A stretch of DNA of 64,000 nt, from positions 1,302,001-1,366,000 of the forward strand of contig NZ_OZ239981.1 in the NCBI RefSeq assembly GCF_965196975.1. The letters run 5' to 3'. The position numbers were made by a program, and so were the translations under genes. Below the pieces are notes generated by a model, which saw only the letters and a program-made list of their open reading frames with translations, made no database searches and was not told the origin of the DNA. How positions within the stretch are numbered: the first letter of the stretch is position 1; every line of letters starts with the position of its first letter. The DNA is from Endozoicomonas sp965196975. GTDB taxonomy: Bacteria; Pseudomonadota; Gammaproteobacteria; Pseudomonadales; Endozoicomonadaceae. Shown in pieces: positions 45,786 through 55,129 of the stretch.

Positions 45786-47384
45786 GTAACTATTCAGCAC
45801 CCTTCATATAAATCTGGAATTTTCTGATTTTTCGACCATCATCTTATACTCAATTTTTCTAACAAATCTCCAGTATGGAACCAGACTTCCCAGCTACTCC
45901 GTTTACCGAAGCTCTCCTTAAAGAGAATGAAGAGCTTCGGACCGAGAATGCGCTTTTACGGGAACGTTGCAGCGAACTGGAAGAAAGGGTTAATAAAAAC
46001 AGTCAAAACAGTAGTAAGCCACCATCGTCAGATGGTTATCAAAAGCCCAGTAAAAAAGGGAGTGATAAAGGTGATACATCTTCCAAAGAAGCCCCCTGCT
46101 CCTCACAGGAAACACCGAACCCCAAAAGCCTTAGACCATCTTCAGGCAATAAACCAGGTGGCCAGAAAGGTCATCAAGGCTCTTGTTTGAGACGTGTCGC
46201 CTTACCCGATTATGTCAGGCATCTGAAGGTTGAAAAATGTTGCTGTTGCCAGTCTTCGCTTATCGATATTAAACCCACCAAATACATTGAGCGACAGGTT
46301 TTTGATCCAGGTAGACCCGGAGAATTTGAAGTTACCGCGTACTGGGCAGACGTTAAAGTATGTCCTTGTGGTAAACGGAACACCGCTGAGTTTCCCCAAG
46401 GAGTGAAAGCCGCTGCTCAATACGGAGAAGTGACTCAGGCAATGGCTGTTCATTTAAACCAGTATCACTTCATCCCATATCACCGGGTGTCTGAGTATTT
46501 CAATACTATTTATTGCATGAGTGTCAGCGCAGGCTCTGTTGCCAATTTTGTTGCCTATACCCATGAGAACCTGGCCTCTACTGAGCAGAGTATCCGCGAT
46601 GCTTTACAAGAAAGTCCGGTTGCAGGAGCGGATGAAACTGGCATGCGGGTTGACGGTTCACTGTGGTGGTTACACATTATGCGAGATGACCAATGGACGC
46701 TTTACTACCTCTCAGAAAGGCGAGGTTGTGAAGCAATGGATGCAATGGGCATCCTGCTGACTTTTGCAGGCATTCTGGTTCACGATCATTGGAAGTCCTA
46801 CTTTGCCTATGCGGCAGTGCATGTGCTTTGTAATGCCCATCATCTGAGAGAGCTTCAGGGAGTTGTCGATAGGGATGCGAATAAGCTGGCTCTGCGGCTG
46901 ATGAAATTGCTTACGCTCTCCTGGCACTTCTGCAAGAAATACAAAGCAGCCGGTCTGACTCAAATGCCTGGTGCAATACAGCTTCGCATTGAGACGATAT
47001 ACGACCAAATCCTTCAAAGGGCTCTCACGAAGGAAACCGCTTATATGGAAAAACAACGACAGGTGCTTGGACGTAAGAAGGTCAGGAATACCAAGGCCTA
47101 CAACCTGTTCAAAAGGCTTATTGAGTTTAAGGTTGAAACGTTGCGCTTCATGTCGGACTTTTCAATTCCCTTCGATAACAATGGCAGTGAACGTGATGCC
47201 AGGATGGCCAAACTTAAGCAGAAGATCTCAGGCTGCTTCAGAAGCGAAGACGGAGGTACCATGTTTACCCGAATCCGAAGCTATTTATCATCTGCTAAAA
47301 AGCAGGGGTTGAACATATTTCAGGCGCTTCTTAAAGCGGTTCGAAATTACAACAATACGCCTTTGCTGGGTGCTGAATAGTTAC
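45786..47384 (+). mobile_element. IS66-family (ISBst12-like) insertion sequence, copy A
   Basis: The 1599-bp element is bounded by GTAACTATTCAGCACCC and its inverted form, with an 8-bp target duplication GTTTTACT (45778-45785 and 47385-47392), as usual for IS66. It carries only the large transposase gene and lacks tnpA/tnpB, as in the ISBst12 group. A copy with an identical transposase protein lies inverted at 61007-62605. It sits between the eno terminator and ftsB, so no coding sequence is broken. Confidence 0.92.
45875..47380 (+). CDS. IS66-family transposase, copy A
   Basis: This 501-aa protein has an N-terminal leucine-rich coiled coil (about residues 10-40), a Ser/Lys-rich linker with GNKPGGQKGHQG, a zinc-finger-like CxxC region (EKCCCCQSSL and KVCPCGKRN), and the DDE domain with PVAGADETGMRVDG, ILVHDHWKSY and SIPFDNNGSERDARMAKLKQK, the last being an IS66 hallmark. 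It is identical to the copy B product. The unbroken frame suggests it is functional. Confidence 0.92.
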   Translation: MEPDFPATPFTEALLKENEELRTENALLRERCSELEERVNKNSQNSSKPPSSDGYQKPSKKGSDKGDTSSKEAPCSSQETPNPKSLRPSSGNKPGGQKGHQGSCLRRVALPDYVRHLKVEKCCCCQSSLIDIKPTKYIERQVFDPGRPGEFEVTAYWADVKVCPCGKRNTAEFPQGVKAAAQYGEVTQAMAVHLNQYHFIPYHRVSEYFNTIYCMSVSAGSVANFVAYTHENLASTEQSIRDALQESPVAGADETGMRVDGSLWWLHIMRDDQWTLYYLSERRGCEAMDAMGILLTFAGILVHDHWKSYFAYAAVHVLCNAHHLRELQGVVDRDANKLALRLMKLLTLSWHFCKKYKAAGLTQMPGAIQLRIETIYDQILQRALTKETAYMEKQRQVLGRKKVRNTKAYNLFKRLIEFKVETLRFMSDFSIPFDNNGSERDARMAKLKQKISGCFRSEDGGTMFTRIRSYLSSAKKQGLNIFQALLKAVRNYNNTPLLGAE

Positions 47385-47575
47385 GTTTTACTTATTCTTT
47401 CTGCAATAGTCAGTATTAATGTGAACCAGTTCAAAGAACTGATCATGTGTTAAACCATTGGTACTCCTGTTAAACTTTATCATTAGGCTCAATTACTACC
47501 AGTTTCAGCTTCAGACATCATGATTTTGGTGTTACCCATACTGCTGGATAGTTACGGTTTAAAGCGGAACTGATT

Positions 47576-47848
47576 ATGAAAAAACTGGCAATAGCCCTGT
47601 TAACACTGATGCTGGTTTACCTCCAAACCCGACTGTGGATTGGTGAAGGCAGTATGGCTGAACTGCTGACGCAAAAAGACAATCTTGAACGTTTCAGACT
47701 GGAAAATGAACGTTTGTACCAGCGTAACCGCCTGCTGGCTAAAGAAGTTGTGGAGTTGCAGCAGGGGATGGAAACGGTTGAGGAGAGAGCGCGGCAGGAG
47801 CTGGGCATGATTCGGCGTGATGAAACGTTCTTTCTAACTTACGATTAA
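47576..47848 (+). CDS. ftsB: Cell division protein FtsB
   Basis: The 90-aa bitopic protein links the FtsQ-FtsL-FtsB complex at the septum. A single N-terminal transmembrane helix (about residues 4-18) is followed by a coiled coil (about 28-65), then the conserved VEERARQELGMIRRDETFF ending. eno normally precedes it closely; here an IS66 copy lies in between, so the original eno-ftsB transcript is interrupted. A promoter after the IS is needed. Confidence 0.9.
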   Translation: MKKLAIALLTLMLVYLQTRLWIGEGSMAELLTQKDNLERFRLENERLYQRNRLLAKEVVELQQGMETVEERARQELGMIRRDETFFLTYD

Positions 47849-47926
47849 ACGGTACCGTTTTACCTATATTGATTTAGAGTCTGTTTTTTTCTCAGGCTCC
47901 TGGATGTTCAAAATAAGGGTGTCATA

Positions 47927-48661
47927 GTGAGTAGCGTAGAAGCCATGAACAAGGTTCGTTACTGGGCGGTCGTGCCTGCTGCAGGTGTTGGTCGCCGAAT
48001 GAATGTCGACATTCCCAAACAGTATCTGGAAATCAAAGGTAAGCCTTTGATGGTTCATACTCTGGAGCGACTGCTGGATTTTCCCAGGCTGGAAAAGATA
48101 GTGGTGGTTCTTGATCATGAAGATGAGTACCACCAATCAATTGAGCTACTCAGAAACCCAAGAATTATGCTTGCCCAAGGGGGGGATGAGCGTTATCACT
48201 CGGTGCTGAATGGCTTGAAAGTATTGCTGGATATCGGCTCTCCAGATGACTGGGTTCTGGTTCATGACGTCGCCCGGCCTTGTATTCGCCGTTCAGACAT
48301 GGACTGGCTGGTTAATCAGCTGCACGATCATCCTGTTGGCGGTCTGCTGGGTAGCCCTGTGACGGATACTATCAAAAGAGCCGGGGGCGATGATGTGGTT
48401 TCCGAAACGGTCGATCGTCAGGGGCTCTGGCATGCAATGACACCACAGATGTTCCGTCTGGGAATGCTTCACGGTGCGATGACAAAAGCAATAGCGGATA
48501 AGATGCCAGTGACTGACGAGGCAAGCGCTATCGAATACTCCGGAAAGCGGCCGGTGATGGTGGAAGGTCATGCCGATAATATCAAGGTGACCCGTGGAAC
48601 TGATCTTGCTCTGGCCTCTCTATATATTGAACAGCAGTCGAAACTTATTGAGGTCTCTTGA
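47927..48661 (+). CDS. ispD: 2-C-methyl-D-erythritol 4-phosphate cytidylyltransferase
   Basis: This 244-aa enzyme joins CTP with MEP in the isoprenoid pathway. The nucleotide-binding VVPAAGVGRRMNVDIPKQYLEI and the HDVARPCIR, VSPVTDTIK-like (GSPVTDTIKR) and TDEASAIEY motifs are typical. The start is a GTG at 47927; an ATG at 47945 is an alternative. It overlaps ispF by one base (TGATG). Confidence 0.94.
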   Translation: MSSVEAMNKVRYWAVVPAAGVGRRMNVDIPKQYLEIKGKPLMVHTLERLLDFPRLEKIVVVLDHEDEYHQSIELLRNPRIMLAQGGDERYHSVLNGLKVLLDIGSPDDWVLVHDVARPCIRRSDMDWLVNQLHDHPVGGLLGSPVTDTIKRAGGDDVVSETVDRQGLWHAMTPQMFRLGMLHGAMTKAIADKMPVTDEASAIEYSGKRPVMVEGHADNIKVTRGTDLALASLYIEQQSKLIEVS

Positions 48662-49140
48662 TGCGCATTGGTCACGGTTTTGATGTTCACCGCTTTGGTG
48701 AAGGGGATCATATTGTTCTGGGAGGGGTGAAAATCCCTCACTCCCATGGTCTGGTCGCCCATTCTGATGGTGATGTACTGCTTCATGCACTTTGTGATGC
48801 CCTGCTGGGTGCTGCAGGCCTGGGTGATATTGGGAAGCATTTTCCTGATACCGATGAGCGCTACGCTGGCATTGATAGTCGTAAGTTACTGCGTCATGTG
48901 ATGGCTCTGCTTGATGAGCATGGCCTGGTTCCAGTTAATATGGACAGTACCATTATTGCCCAATCTCCCAAGATGGCACCTCACATTGATCAGATGCGCC
49001 AGAATATCAGTGAAGATATGGGTATTGATCCATCTCTGGTGAACGTGAAAGCCACCACTACCGAAAAACTGGGCTATACCGGGAGAAAAGAAGGCATTGC
49101 TGTGCACGCAGTCGTTCTGTTGAAAGACCTGAGACCATGA
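48661..49140 (+). CDS. ispF: 2-C-methyl-D-erythritol 2,4-cyclodiphosphate synthase
   Basis: The 159-aa enzyme cyclises CDP-ME 2-phosphate. The metal-binding GHGFDVHRF, the LVAHSDGDVLLHALCDALLGAAGLGDIGKHFPDTD stretch and the C-terminal TTTEKLGYTGRKEGIA are near consensus. It follows ispD with a 1-base overlap. truD, the usual next gene, is now separated by an IS982 copy. Confidence 0.96.
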   Translation: MRIGHGFDVHRFGEGDHIVLGGVKIPHSHGLVAHSDGDVLLHALCDALLGAAGLGDIGKHFPDTDERYAGIDSRKLLRHVMALLDEHGLVPVNMDSTIIAQSPKMAPHIDQMRQNISEDMGIDPSLVNVKATTTEKLGYTGRKEGIAVHAVVLLKDLRP

Positions 49141-49151
49141 TCCAGAGCGTG

Positions 49152-49173
49152 GAGCCTTCTGGACAGGAGGCTC
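49152..49173 (+). terminator. Possible weak hairpin after ispF
   Basis: A 6-bp stem (gagcct/aggctc) with a 10-nt loop lies 12 bp after the ispF stop, followed by a loosely T-rich stretch. It is too weak to be sure. Confidence 0.35.
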
Positions 49174-49340
49174 ACTATTCATTGTTATTTTCCGCTATGA
49201 CCTTTCAATAACTGCATTAAACGCGGTATTGTTTATTATTAATTTTAACGCCATGTGCGACTTTTAGGTTTGCATAAGGAGACATGACTGATCCTGCTTT
49301 CTGCTATTAAAAGCAGTAGAAAGCAAAGAAGGTTTCAGTC

Positions 49341-50231
49341 ATGCCCGTTGAAGAGTTTATCACTACAGTCTACTGCTTGATCGACGATTTGGTAAAAGAG
49401 CTTTTTCCTGTACCACTGCGACTTCGAGGGTTTCCACCAAAGCTCACTGATAGTGAAGCGATCACCATGGAAGTTGTCGGTGAATGGCTTGGGCATCATA
49501 AGGACACTGAGATTTGGAAGTATTTTACCCGACACTGGCGACACCTGTTTCCTGACATTCCTTCACGCTCGGCATTTGTCAAACAGGCCGCCAACTTATG
49601 GCATGTGAAACAACGACTGCAAATTCGTATAGTCCAGATGATGCATGCAGATAATGCAGATATCCATTTAATCGATGGTTTTCCGATTGATGTTGTCGTC
49701 AGAACCCGTGCACCACAGAGCCGTATCTTTAAAGCTGAGGCTGGTTATGGTTACTGCGCTTCCAAGGACAAGAAGTTCTATGGCTTTCAGGGGCATTTGC
49801 TGGTTGAAGCACGAGGGATTCCTGTGGGTTTTACTCTGACCGCAGCGAACGTAGATGAGCGTGATGCAGCCTATGACATGCTCGAGACCATTTCTGGCCT
49901 CTTGCTTGGCGATAAGGGCTATATAAGGCCTGAGTTTAAAGCTGATTGTCAGGAATTAGGTATTGATCTTCAGACGCCACTGAGAAAAAACATGCAAGAT
50001 GAACGTCCGAAGTCGTTTGTAAAGCTGGTATTACGGGTACGACGGAGAATAGAAACAGTGATAGGTCAATTGACAGAGCGCTTTGAAATAGAAAAGTGCC
50101 ATTGTCGAGATAGATGGCATATGACATCACGTATCGCTCGGAAGTTACTGGCACATAATATTGGTTCTTATCTGAATATAATTGCTGGTCGTCCTGCAAT
50201 ACAGTTTGAGAACCTTATTTCCGAAGATTAA
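49341..50231 (+). CDS. IS982-family transposase, copy 2
   Basis: The 296-aa DDE transposase is identical in protein sequence to the product at 5972-6862, with LIDGFPIDV, LLGDKGY and RRIETVIGQL carrying the catalytic residues. It is intact and lies on the same strand as the neighbouring genes. Confidence 0.92.
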   Translation: MPVEEFITTVYCLIDDLVKELFPVPLRLRGFPPKLTDSEAITMEVVGEWLGHHKDTEIWKYFTRHWRHLFPDIPSRSAFVKQAANLWHVKQRLQIRIVQMMHADNADIHLIDGFPIDVVVRTRAPQSRIFKAEAGYGYCASKDKKFYGFQGHLLVEARGIPVGFTLTAANVDERDAAYDMLETISGLLLGDKGYIRPEFKADCQELGIDLQTPLRKNMQDERPKSFVKLVLRVRRRIETVIGQLTERFEIEKCHCRDRWHMTSRIARKLLAHNIGSYLNIIAGRPAIQFENLISED

Positions 50232-50289
50232 AAAACGGAAAGCAAATAATTGCGTGATTTTGAAGATACAACTTGGACTTACCATCATG

Positions 50290-50459
50290 CTAGCCCGGAT
50301 ATTTCATAAACGTGCTCCCGTTCTCGCTTGTCCTTTGCCGCCCTAAGGGAGTTTTGCTCGGTCGACCGTACTCCCCGGTACGGCACTCCCTCACAAAATC
50401 CCTTAGGGCGACAAAGTCCTGCCCGAGATTCGGGGCAGTTTATGAAATATCCGGGCTAG
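50290..50459. repeat. 170-bp palindromic segment nested in IS982 copy 2
   Basis: This is the exact counterpart of the segment at 6921-7090, with the same perfect 22-bp outer arms (50290-50311 and 50438-50459) and inner arms around cgccctaaggga. Its presence at the same place in both IS copies shows that it moves as part of the element. Confidence 0.8.
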
Positions 50460-50513
50460 TAATTTGAGATAGTTTCAGACAAAGTCGCACATCGCGTTAA
50501 TTTTATTTGTTGA

Positions 50514-51626
50514 GTGCGCATCATGGATGCAGATGTACTGATGCCTGCCGATTACTCCATTGATTGGCACTATGCCCTTGGTGGTCCTCTGGGCAGTTGT
50601 CTTTTAAAGTCCTGTCATGAAGATTTTATTGTTGATGAGTTGCTGCCTTTTGAGCCGGAAGGTGAAGGCGAGCACCTTTTTCTGCTGATTGAAAAAAAGG
50701 GTGAGAATACGGACTGGGTTGCAGGACTTCTGGCGAGACATGCAGGAGTTAGAAGGCAGTCGGTTAGTTATGCTGGGCGAAAAGACCGTCATGGTATTAC
50801 ACGTCAATGGTTTTGTGTTTCTCTGCCTGGTATGGCTGATCCTGACTGGAATGGGCTGGAGAGCGATTCCATACGGATCATTAGACAGTCCCGTCACAGG
50901 AAAAAGCTGAAAACCGGTGCCTTGAAGGCGAATGACTTCTGTATCACCTTGCGGAATATTGATGCTGATCCTGCACAGGTCAATGCCCGGTTAGAGCAAA
51001 TTTCCCGTGTAGGAGTGCCCAATTACTTCGGTGAACAGCGATTTGGTCATCATGGACGTAATATTGAAAAAGCCATTGATATGCTGGCTGGAAAGTTCCG
51101 CGTTCAACGTAACAAGCGATCGGTCTATCTGTCTGCAGCCCGATCATGGCTGTTTAATCGGGTGTTGTCAGAAAAAGTGAGGGAAGGTGTCTGGAATCAG
51201 TATCTTCCAGGGGACGCACTAGGGTTTCCGGACAGCAATAGCCTGATTTTTGAAACGCCAGATGATGCCATGATGATGCGCCTGGACAACTGTGAGTTAA
51301 GCCCGACTTCGCCGCTTTGGGGAAGAGGGCAATCAAAGGTATCTGGTCAGGCTCTGGCTTTTGAAGACTCTAGTACTGCGGGATACTCTCAACTGTGTGA
51401 TGGCCTTGAGAGAGCGGGTATGCTGCAGGAGCGGAGAGTTAACCGTCTGGTGCCCCAGCAGTTTACCTGGTTGTGGGAAAGCAGCCCGGAAGGACGTTCA
51501 CTGGTATTGCGCTTCCGGCTGTCAAAGGGCTGTTTTGCGACTTCTGTACTCAGGGAGTTGTTTGATTGTTATGAAGAAAGCCACTGTCGTGAAAATAATC
51601 ATGTTGATCATGAGAGTGGGCATTAA
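50514..51626 (+). CDS. truD: tRNA pseudouridine(13) synthase
   Basis: This 370-aa enzyme makes pseudouridine 13 in tRNA-Glu. The catalytic Asp region SYAGRKDRHGITRQWF, FGEQRFGHHGRNI and the inserted TruD domain match the family. The frame opens at GTG 50514, with an in-frame ATG at 50523. Both lie just outside the IS982 right end, so the coding region is spared but the native leader and ribosome site may have been changed. The C-terminus is His/Glu-rich. surE follows after 33 bp. Confidence 0.92.
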   Translation: MRIMDADVLMPADYSIDWHYALGGPLGSCLLKSCHEDFIVDELLPFEPEGEGEHLFLLIEKKGENTDWVAGLLARHAGVRRQSVSYAGRKDRHGITRQWFCVSLPGMADPDWNGLESDSIRIIRQSRHRKKLKTGALKANDFCITLRNIDADPAQVNARLEQISRVGVPNYFGEQRFGHHGRNIEKAIDMLAGKFRVQRNKRSVYLSAARSWLFNRVLSEKVREGVWNQYLPGDALGFPDSNSLIFETPDDAMMMRLDNCELSPTSPLWGRGQSKVSGQALAFEDSSTAGYSQLCDGLERAGMLQERRVNRLVPQQFTWLWESSPEGRSLVLRFRLSKGCFATSVLRELFDCYEESHCRENNHVDHESGH

Positions 51627-51659
51627 GAAAAACTTGGGATAATTCAGGATTGATGGACT

Positions 51660-52409
51660 ATGACCATATTGCTGTCCAACGATGATGGCGTTACCGCCAG
51701 GGGATTGGCCCTCTCGTTTGAAACCATGAAGTTACACGGTCAGTGCTGGGTAGTGGCTCCGGACAATGACTGTTCTGGCAGGGGGCATTCCCTCACGTTA
51801 AGTCGGCCACTGCGCATGAAAGAGCATGACAATGGTTTCTTCAGTGTTGATGGAACACCCGCTGACTGTGTCAATCTGGCTGCCAGTGGATTATTTGGCA
51901 GACTACCGGAAAGGGTCGTTTCCGGTATAAATAGCTGTGCGAACCTGGGCGATGACGTGCTCTACTCGGGAACCGTAGCTGCCGCCATGGAGGGGCGTAT
52001 GCTGGCGAAAACAGCCATTGCCATTTCATCCTGTGGTAGAGAAGAGCATAACCTTGAAGTCAGTGCCAGAGTGTTACACGATTTGATGCTGCGACTTGAT
52101 GATCTGTCCCTTCCAGAGGGTACGATACTCAATGTCAATGTACCGGCCTGCCATTATGAAGACATCCGTGGAATGAAAATTACCCGGCTTGGTCACCGTG
52201 ACCAGTCTAAGTCCCCGGTAAAGATGACTGACCCACGTGGCAATACGGTCTGGTGGATCGGCGGCGTTGGTAAGCCTCTGGTTGCTGAAGAAGGGACGGA
52301 TTTTCATGCGGTTGCTTCTGATTATGTATCCATTACTCCATTGCAATACGATAAGACCAGCCATGCCATGTTATCAATGATGGAGGATTGGCTTGGAGCC
52401 TGTGTATGA
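51660..52409 (+). CDS. surE: 5'/3'-nucleotidase SurE
   Basis: The 249-aa survival protein removes phosphate from nucleoside monophosphates and short polyphosphate. The N-terminal ILLSNDDGVTARGL carries the metal-binding Asp pair, and FSVDGTPADCVNLA and SGINSCANLGDDVLYSGTVAAAMEG are typical. It overlaps pcm by 4 bp (ATGA), the conserved surE-pcm arrangement before nlpD-rpoS. Confidence 0.94.
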   Translation: MTILLSNDDGVTARGLALSFETMKLHGQCWVVAPDNDCSGRGHSLTLSRPLRMKEHDNGFFSVDGTPADCVNLAASGLFGRLPERVVSGINSCANLGDDVLYSGTVAAAMEGRMLAKTAIAISSCGREEHNLEVSARVLHDLMLRLDDLSLPEGTILNVNVPACHYEDIRGMKITRLGHRDQSKSPVKMTDPRGNTVWWIGGVGKPLVAEEGTDFHAVASDYVSITPLQYDKTSHAMLSMMEDWLGACV

Positions 52410-53074
52410 GGGATCTTGAAATTGATGGTATCGGTATGACATCTCGCCGAACCAGAGAGCGGCTGATCCAGCGTCTGCTGGATCAGGGCATCCAGTCCAC
52501 CAAAGTTCTGGATGCCATTCGCACCATTCCCCGTCATCTGTTTCTTGATGAGGCGCTGGCCCACCGTGCTTATGAAGACACAGCACTGCCGATTGGTCAT
52601 AATCAGACACTGTCTCAACCGTATATTGTGGCAAAAATGACGGAAATCCTTTTGGCACAGGGGGACCTGCATAAGGTACTGGAGATTGGCACCGGGTCGG
52701 GTTACCAGACAGCAGTGCTGGCTTCGCTGGTGGGGAAGGTGTATTCCGTTGAACGCATCAGGCCTTTGCAGGAAAAAGCCCGGCACAGACTGTCCAGATT
52801 ATCACTGAATAACGTGCGCCTGCGTCACACTGATGGTGGTATGGGGTGGTCAGAGGAAAGCCCGTTTGACGGTATTATTGTCACGGCCGCACCTGGGGAA
52901 ATTCCGGAAGAGTTGTTGGGCCAGTTGTCTCCGGAAGGTGGAAGGTTGGTGATTCCTGTTGGAGGAAATGACTTTCAGGATCTTGTGTTGGTGACCAGAA
53001 ATGGTGATGAGTATCAACGCAAAGTGCTCGAAGCTGTCCGGTTTGTTCCATTGCTATCGGGTGTCATACGATAA
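52406..53074 (+). CDS. pcm: Protein-L-isoaspartate O-methyltransferase
   Basis: This 222-aa SAM-dependent enzyme repairs isoaspartyl residues in aged proteins. TIPRHLFLDEALAHRAYEDTALPIGHNQTLSQPYIVA, the SAM-binding VLEIGTGSGYQTAVLASL and DGIIVTAAPGEIPEELL are family signatures. The ATG at 52406 overlapping the surE stop is preferred over a TTG at 52388. It is followed by a DUF368 gene rather than directly by nlpD. Confidence 0.94.
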   Translation: MRDLEIDGIGMTSRRTRERLIQRLLDQGIQSTKVLDAIRTIPRHLFLDEALAHRAYEDTALPIGHNQTLSQPYIVAKMTEILLAQGDLHKVLEIGTGSGYQTAVLASLVGKVYSVERIRPLQEKARHRLSRLSLNNVRLRHTDGGMGWSEESPFDGIIVTAAPGEIPEELLGQLSPEGGRLVIPVGGNDFQDLVLVTRNGDEYQRKVLEAVRFVPLLSGVIR

Positions 53075-53177
53075 CTCAAAGGCATTGTGGTCTGTTTTTA
53101 AGCAAAACATCGTCAGTCCAGGATGGCTGATGGGGATTTTTCCCGCTTTAATCAATCTTTGTTCCAAAGGTCAGAAC

Positions 53178-54107
53178 ATGTCGAAATTTTCCTCTTACTT
53201 TGCTCTCATTGCCAAAGGAATGGCCATGGGGGCTGCAGATGTTGTGCCGGGAGTTTCTGGTGGCACGATCGCATTCATTACTGGCATTTATGACCGGTTG
53301 TTAAATGCACTGAAAAGTGTCAACCCTTCGCTGCTGAAAGTACTTCGTAGTGAAGGTATTGCGGGTGTTTGGCAGAAAATAGACGGAACATTTCTGGTAT
53401 GCGTCTTTGGTGGTGTTCTGACCAGTATTCTGTCATTTGCCCATGTCATTACCTGGTTTCTTGCAGCCTACCCTGAAATGCTCTGGGCCTTCTTTTTTGG
53501 CCTGATTCTGGTGTCCGGGCTGCATATGATTCGTCAGGTTCATCAGTGGAAGGCCTCAACCATCATCACCCTGCTCGTGGGCATTGTGATCGCTTATGCA
53601 GTGGGTGTATTGACCCCGACCAGTCTTGAGCCAGAAACGGTGACACTGTTTTTTGCTGGTGCCATTGCTATCTGTGCCATGATTCTGCCAGGTATTTCCG
53701 GTAGTTTTATTCTGCTGATGATGGGGCTGTATGGACCGGTTATTGATGCCGTAAAGAATCTGGACTTTAGTGTGCTGATTGTCTTTGGCCTGGGTTGTAT
53801 TGGAGGTTTGCTCAGCTTTTCCCATGTGTTGTCATGGCTTTTAAAAAAGCACCGTGATCTGGCTATTTCCCTGCTGACCGGGCTGATGCTTGGTGCACTT
53901 GGGAAAGTCTGGCCCTGGAAGGAAACATTGGAAACTCGGGTTAACAGCTCCGGAGAGATGGTTCCACTGATTCAAACTAATGTTTCACCGTTGAATTATG
54001 AAGGGATTACCGGTCAGCCTGCTTATCTGGTTGAATCTGTTGGGCTGATGATTTTTGCCATTGCATTGGTGGTGATGATTGAATGGCTCGGCAGTAAAAA
54101 GCACTAA
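53178..54107 (+). CDS. DUF368/PopT-family undecaprenyl phosphate translocase
   Basis: This 309-aa integral membrane protein has about eight transmembrane segments and the DUF368 hallmark MGAADVVPGVSGGTIAFITGIYDRLL, with a related inverted repeat later (ILPGISGSFILLMMGLYGPVIDAV). Members of this family (PopT in Vibrio cholerae) recycle undecaprenyl phosphate to the cytoplasmic face. The ATG at 53178 is chosen because the protein then begins just before the conserved motif; a longer frame from 53001 overlaps pcm and looks non-coding. It links functionally with uppS, also in this window. Confidence 0.88.
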   Translation: MSKFSSYFALIAKGMAMGAADVVPGVSGGTIAFITGIYDRLLNALKSVNPSLLKVLRSEGIAGVWQKIDGTFLVCVFGGVLTSILSFAHVITWFLAAYPEMLWAFFFGLILVSGLHMIRQVHQWKASTIITLLVGIVIAYAVGVLTPTSLEPETVTLFFAGAIAICAMILPGISGSFILLMMGLYGPVIDAVKNLDFSVLIVFGLGCIGGLLSFSHVLSWLLKKHRDLAISLLTGLMLGALGKVWPWKETLETRVNSSGEMVPLIQTNVSPLNYEGITGQPAYLVESVGLMIFAIALVVMIEWLGSKKH

Positions 54108-54244
54108 AACTGTGCATTAACACAGGTGGAATTACCGATATTGTTATAATATTTCAAATCAATAATTTATTTTTATATTCATTTATTGAATAAGTGGTTT
54201 TTGTAATCATGCAGTGTAGTGGAGTTGATAAAGTGTTGGATTTC

Positions 54245-55027
54245 ATGAAAATCACTCTGATTAAAATGAGTGATTGCTCAAAAAAAATGCTTTTTCTAAC
54301 AGCCTGCCTGCTGATTGCAAGTTGTAGCCATGACCCTGCCAGCGTTAGGGTTACTGACCTGAGATCTCCCCCAAAAGTGACCTCAGGTCAGCATGTTGTT
54401 CAGAGAGGTGAAACGCTCTACTCAATAGCCTGGCTCTATAGCAGAGATTTCAGAGAGTTGGCAGATAATAATAACATTCGTCGTCCTTATACCATCTATC
54501 CGGGGCAGGAAATCAACTTATCAGTTCGCCGGAGGGTTGCTGTCACTTCTTCTAAAGTTCCTGCCCGTCAATCAAAAACATCAACAACCCAAAGTAATAG
54601 TCCGGTTAAAAAATATACAGCACAGGCTTCCTCGAAAAAAAGTACACCTTTTACCAGTGGAAGCTGGCAATGGCCTGCAAACGGTCAAATTATTTCTGCA
54701 TATTCCCTCAAAATGCCTGTTAACAAAGGGATTGATATTGGCGGCAAATTAGGAGAGCCTGTAAAGGCAGCAGCCAATGGTGAGGTAGTGTACGCAGGAA
54801 GCGACCTGTCCGGCTATGGCAGGCTGATTATTTTGAAACATAATAGTAGCTATCTGAGCGCATATGCGCACAACAAGGATCTATTCGTGAATGAGGGAGA
54901 CTCAGTTAAAGCGGGCCAGAAGATAGCCGAAATAGGTTCTACAGGAACGACGGAGCCTAAGCTGCACTTCGAAATTCGGCGTGATGGTAAACCGGTCGAC
55001 CCGATGGGATACCTTCCACGGCGCTGA
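54245..55027 (+). CDS. nlpD: Murein hydrolase activator NlpD
   Basis: This lipoprotein (about 260 aa) has an N-terminal signal peptide with lipobox LIASC, a LysM domain (HVVQRGETLYSIAWLYSRDF...IYPGQEI), a Ser/Thr/Lys-rich linker and a C-terminal LytM (M23) domain. The first metal ligand is absent (NKGIDIGG where HxGxDI is usual) while LHFEIRRDGKPVDP remains, as in non-catalytic NlpD/EnvC activators of amidases such as AmiC. The start is uncertain: ATG 54245 or 54269. rpoS follows; in related bacteria its main promoter lies within nlpD. Confidence 0.9.
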   Translation: MKITLIKMSDCSKKMLFLTACLLIASCSHDPASVRVTDLRSPPKVTSGQHVVQRGETLYSIAWLYSRDFRELADNNNIRRPYTIYPGQEINLSVRRRVAVTSSKVPARQSKTSTTQSNSPVKKYTAQASSKKSTPFTSGSWQWPANGQIISAYSLKMPVNKGIDIGGKLGEPVKAAANGEVVYAGSDLSGYGRLIILKHNSSYLSAYAHNKDLFVNEGDSVKAGQKIAEIGSTGTTEPKLHFEIRRDGKPVDPMGYLPRR

Positions 55028-55129
55028 TACGAAGGTCAGTGGCTGTTGTAGTAGAGGGATCTCACGGGTGTCGTGGCAACCTGGAGTTGCTCGGCATAGA
55101 GTGGGGCTTTCCGGATAGGACTAACTCTT

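Larger units (their letters stand above)
49248..50496 (+). mobile_element. IS982-family insertion sequence, copy 2
   Basis: This copy appears identical in sequence and length (1249 bp) to the one in gpgP, including the nested palindromic segment. The target duplication is TTAATTTTA (49239-49247 and 50497-50505), 9 bp as read, or 8 bp if one base belongs to the element end. It lies in the ispF-truD spacer and ends only 17 bp before the truD GTG start. Confidence 0.92.
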
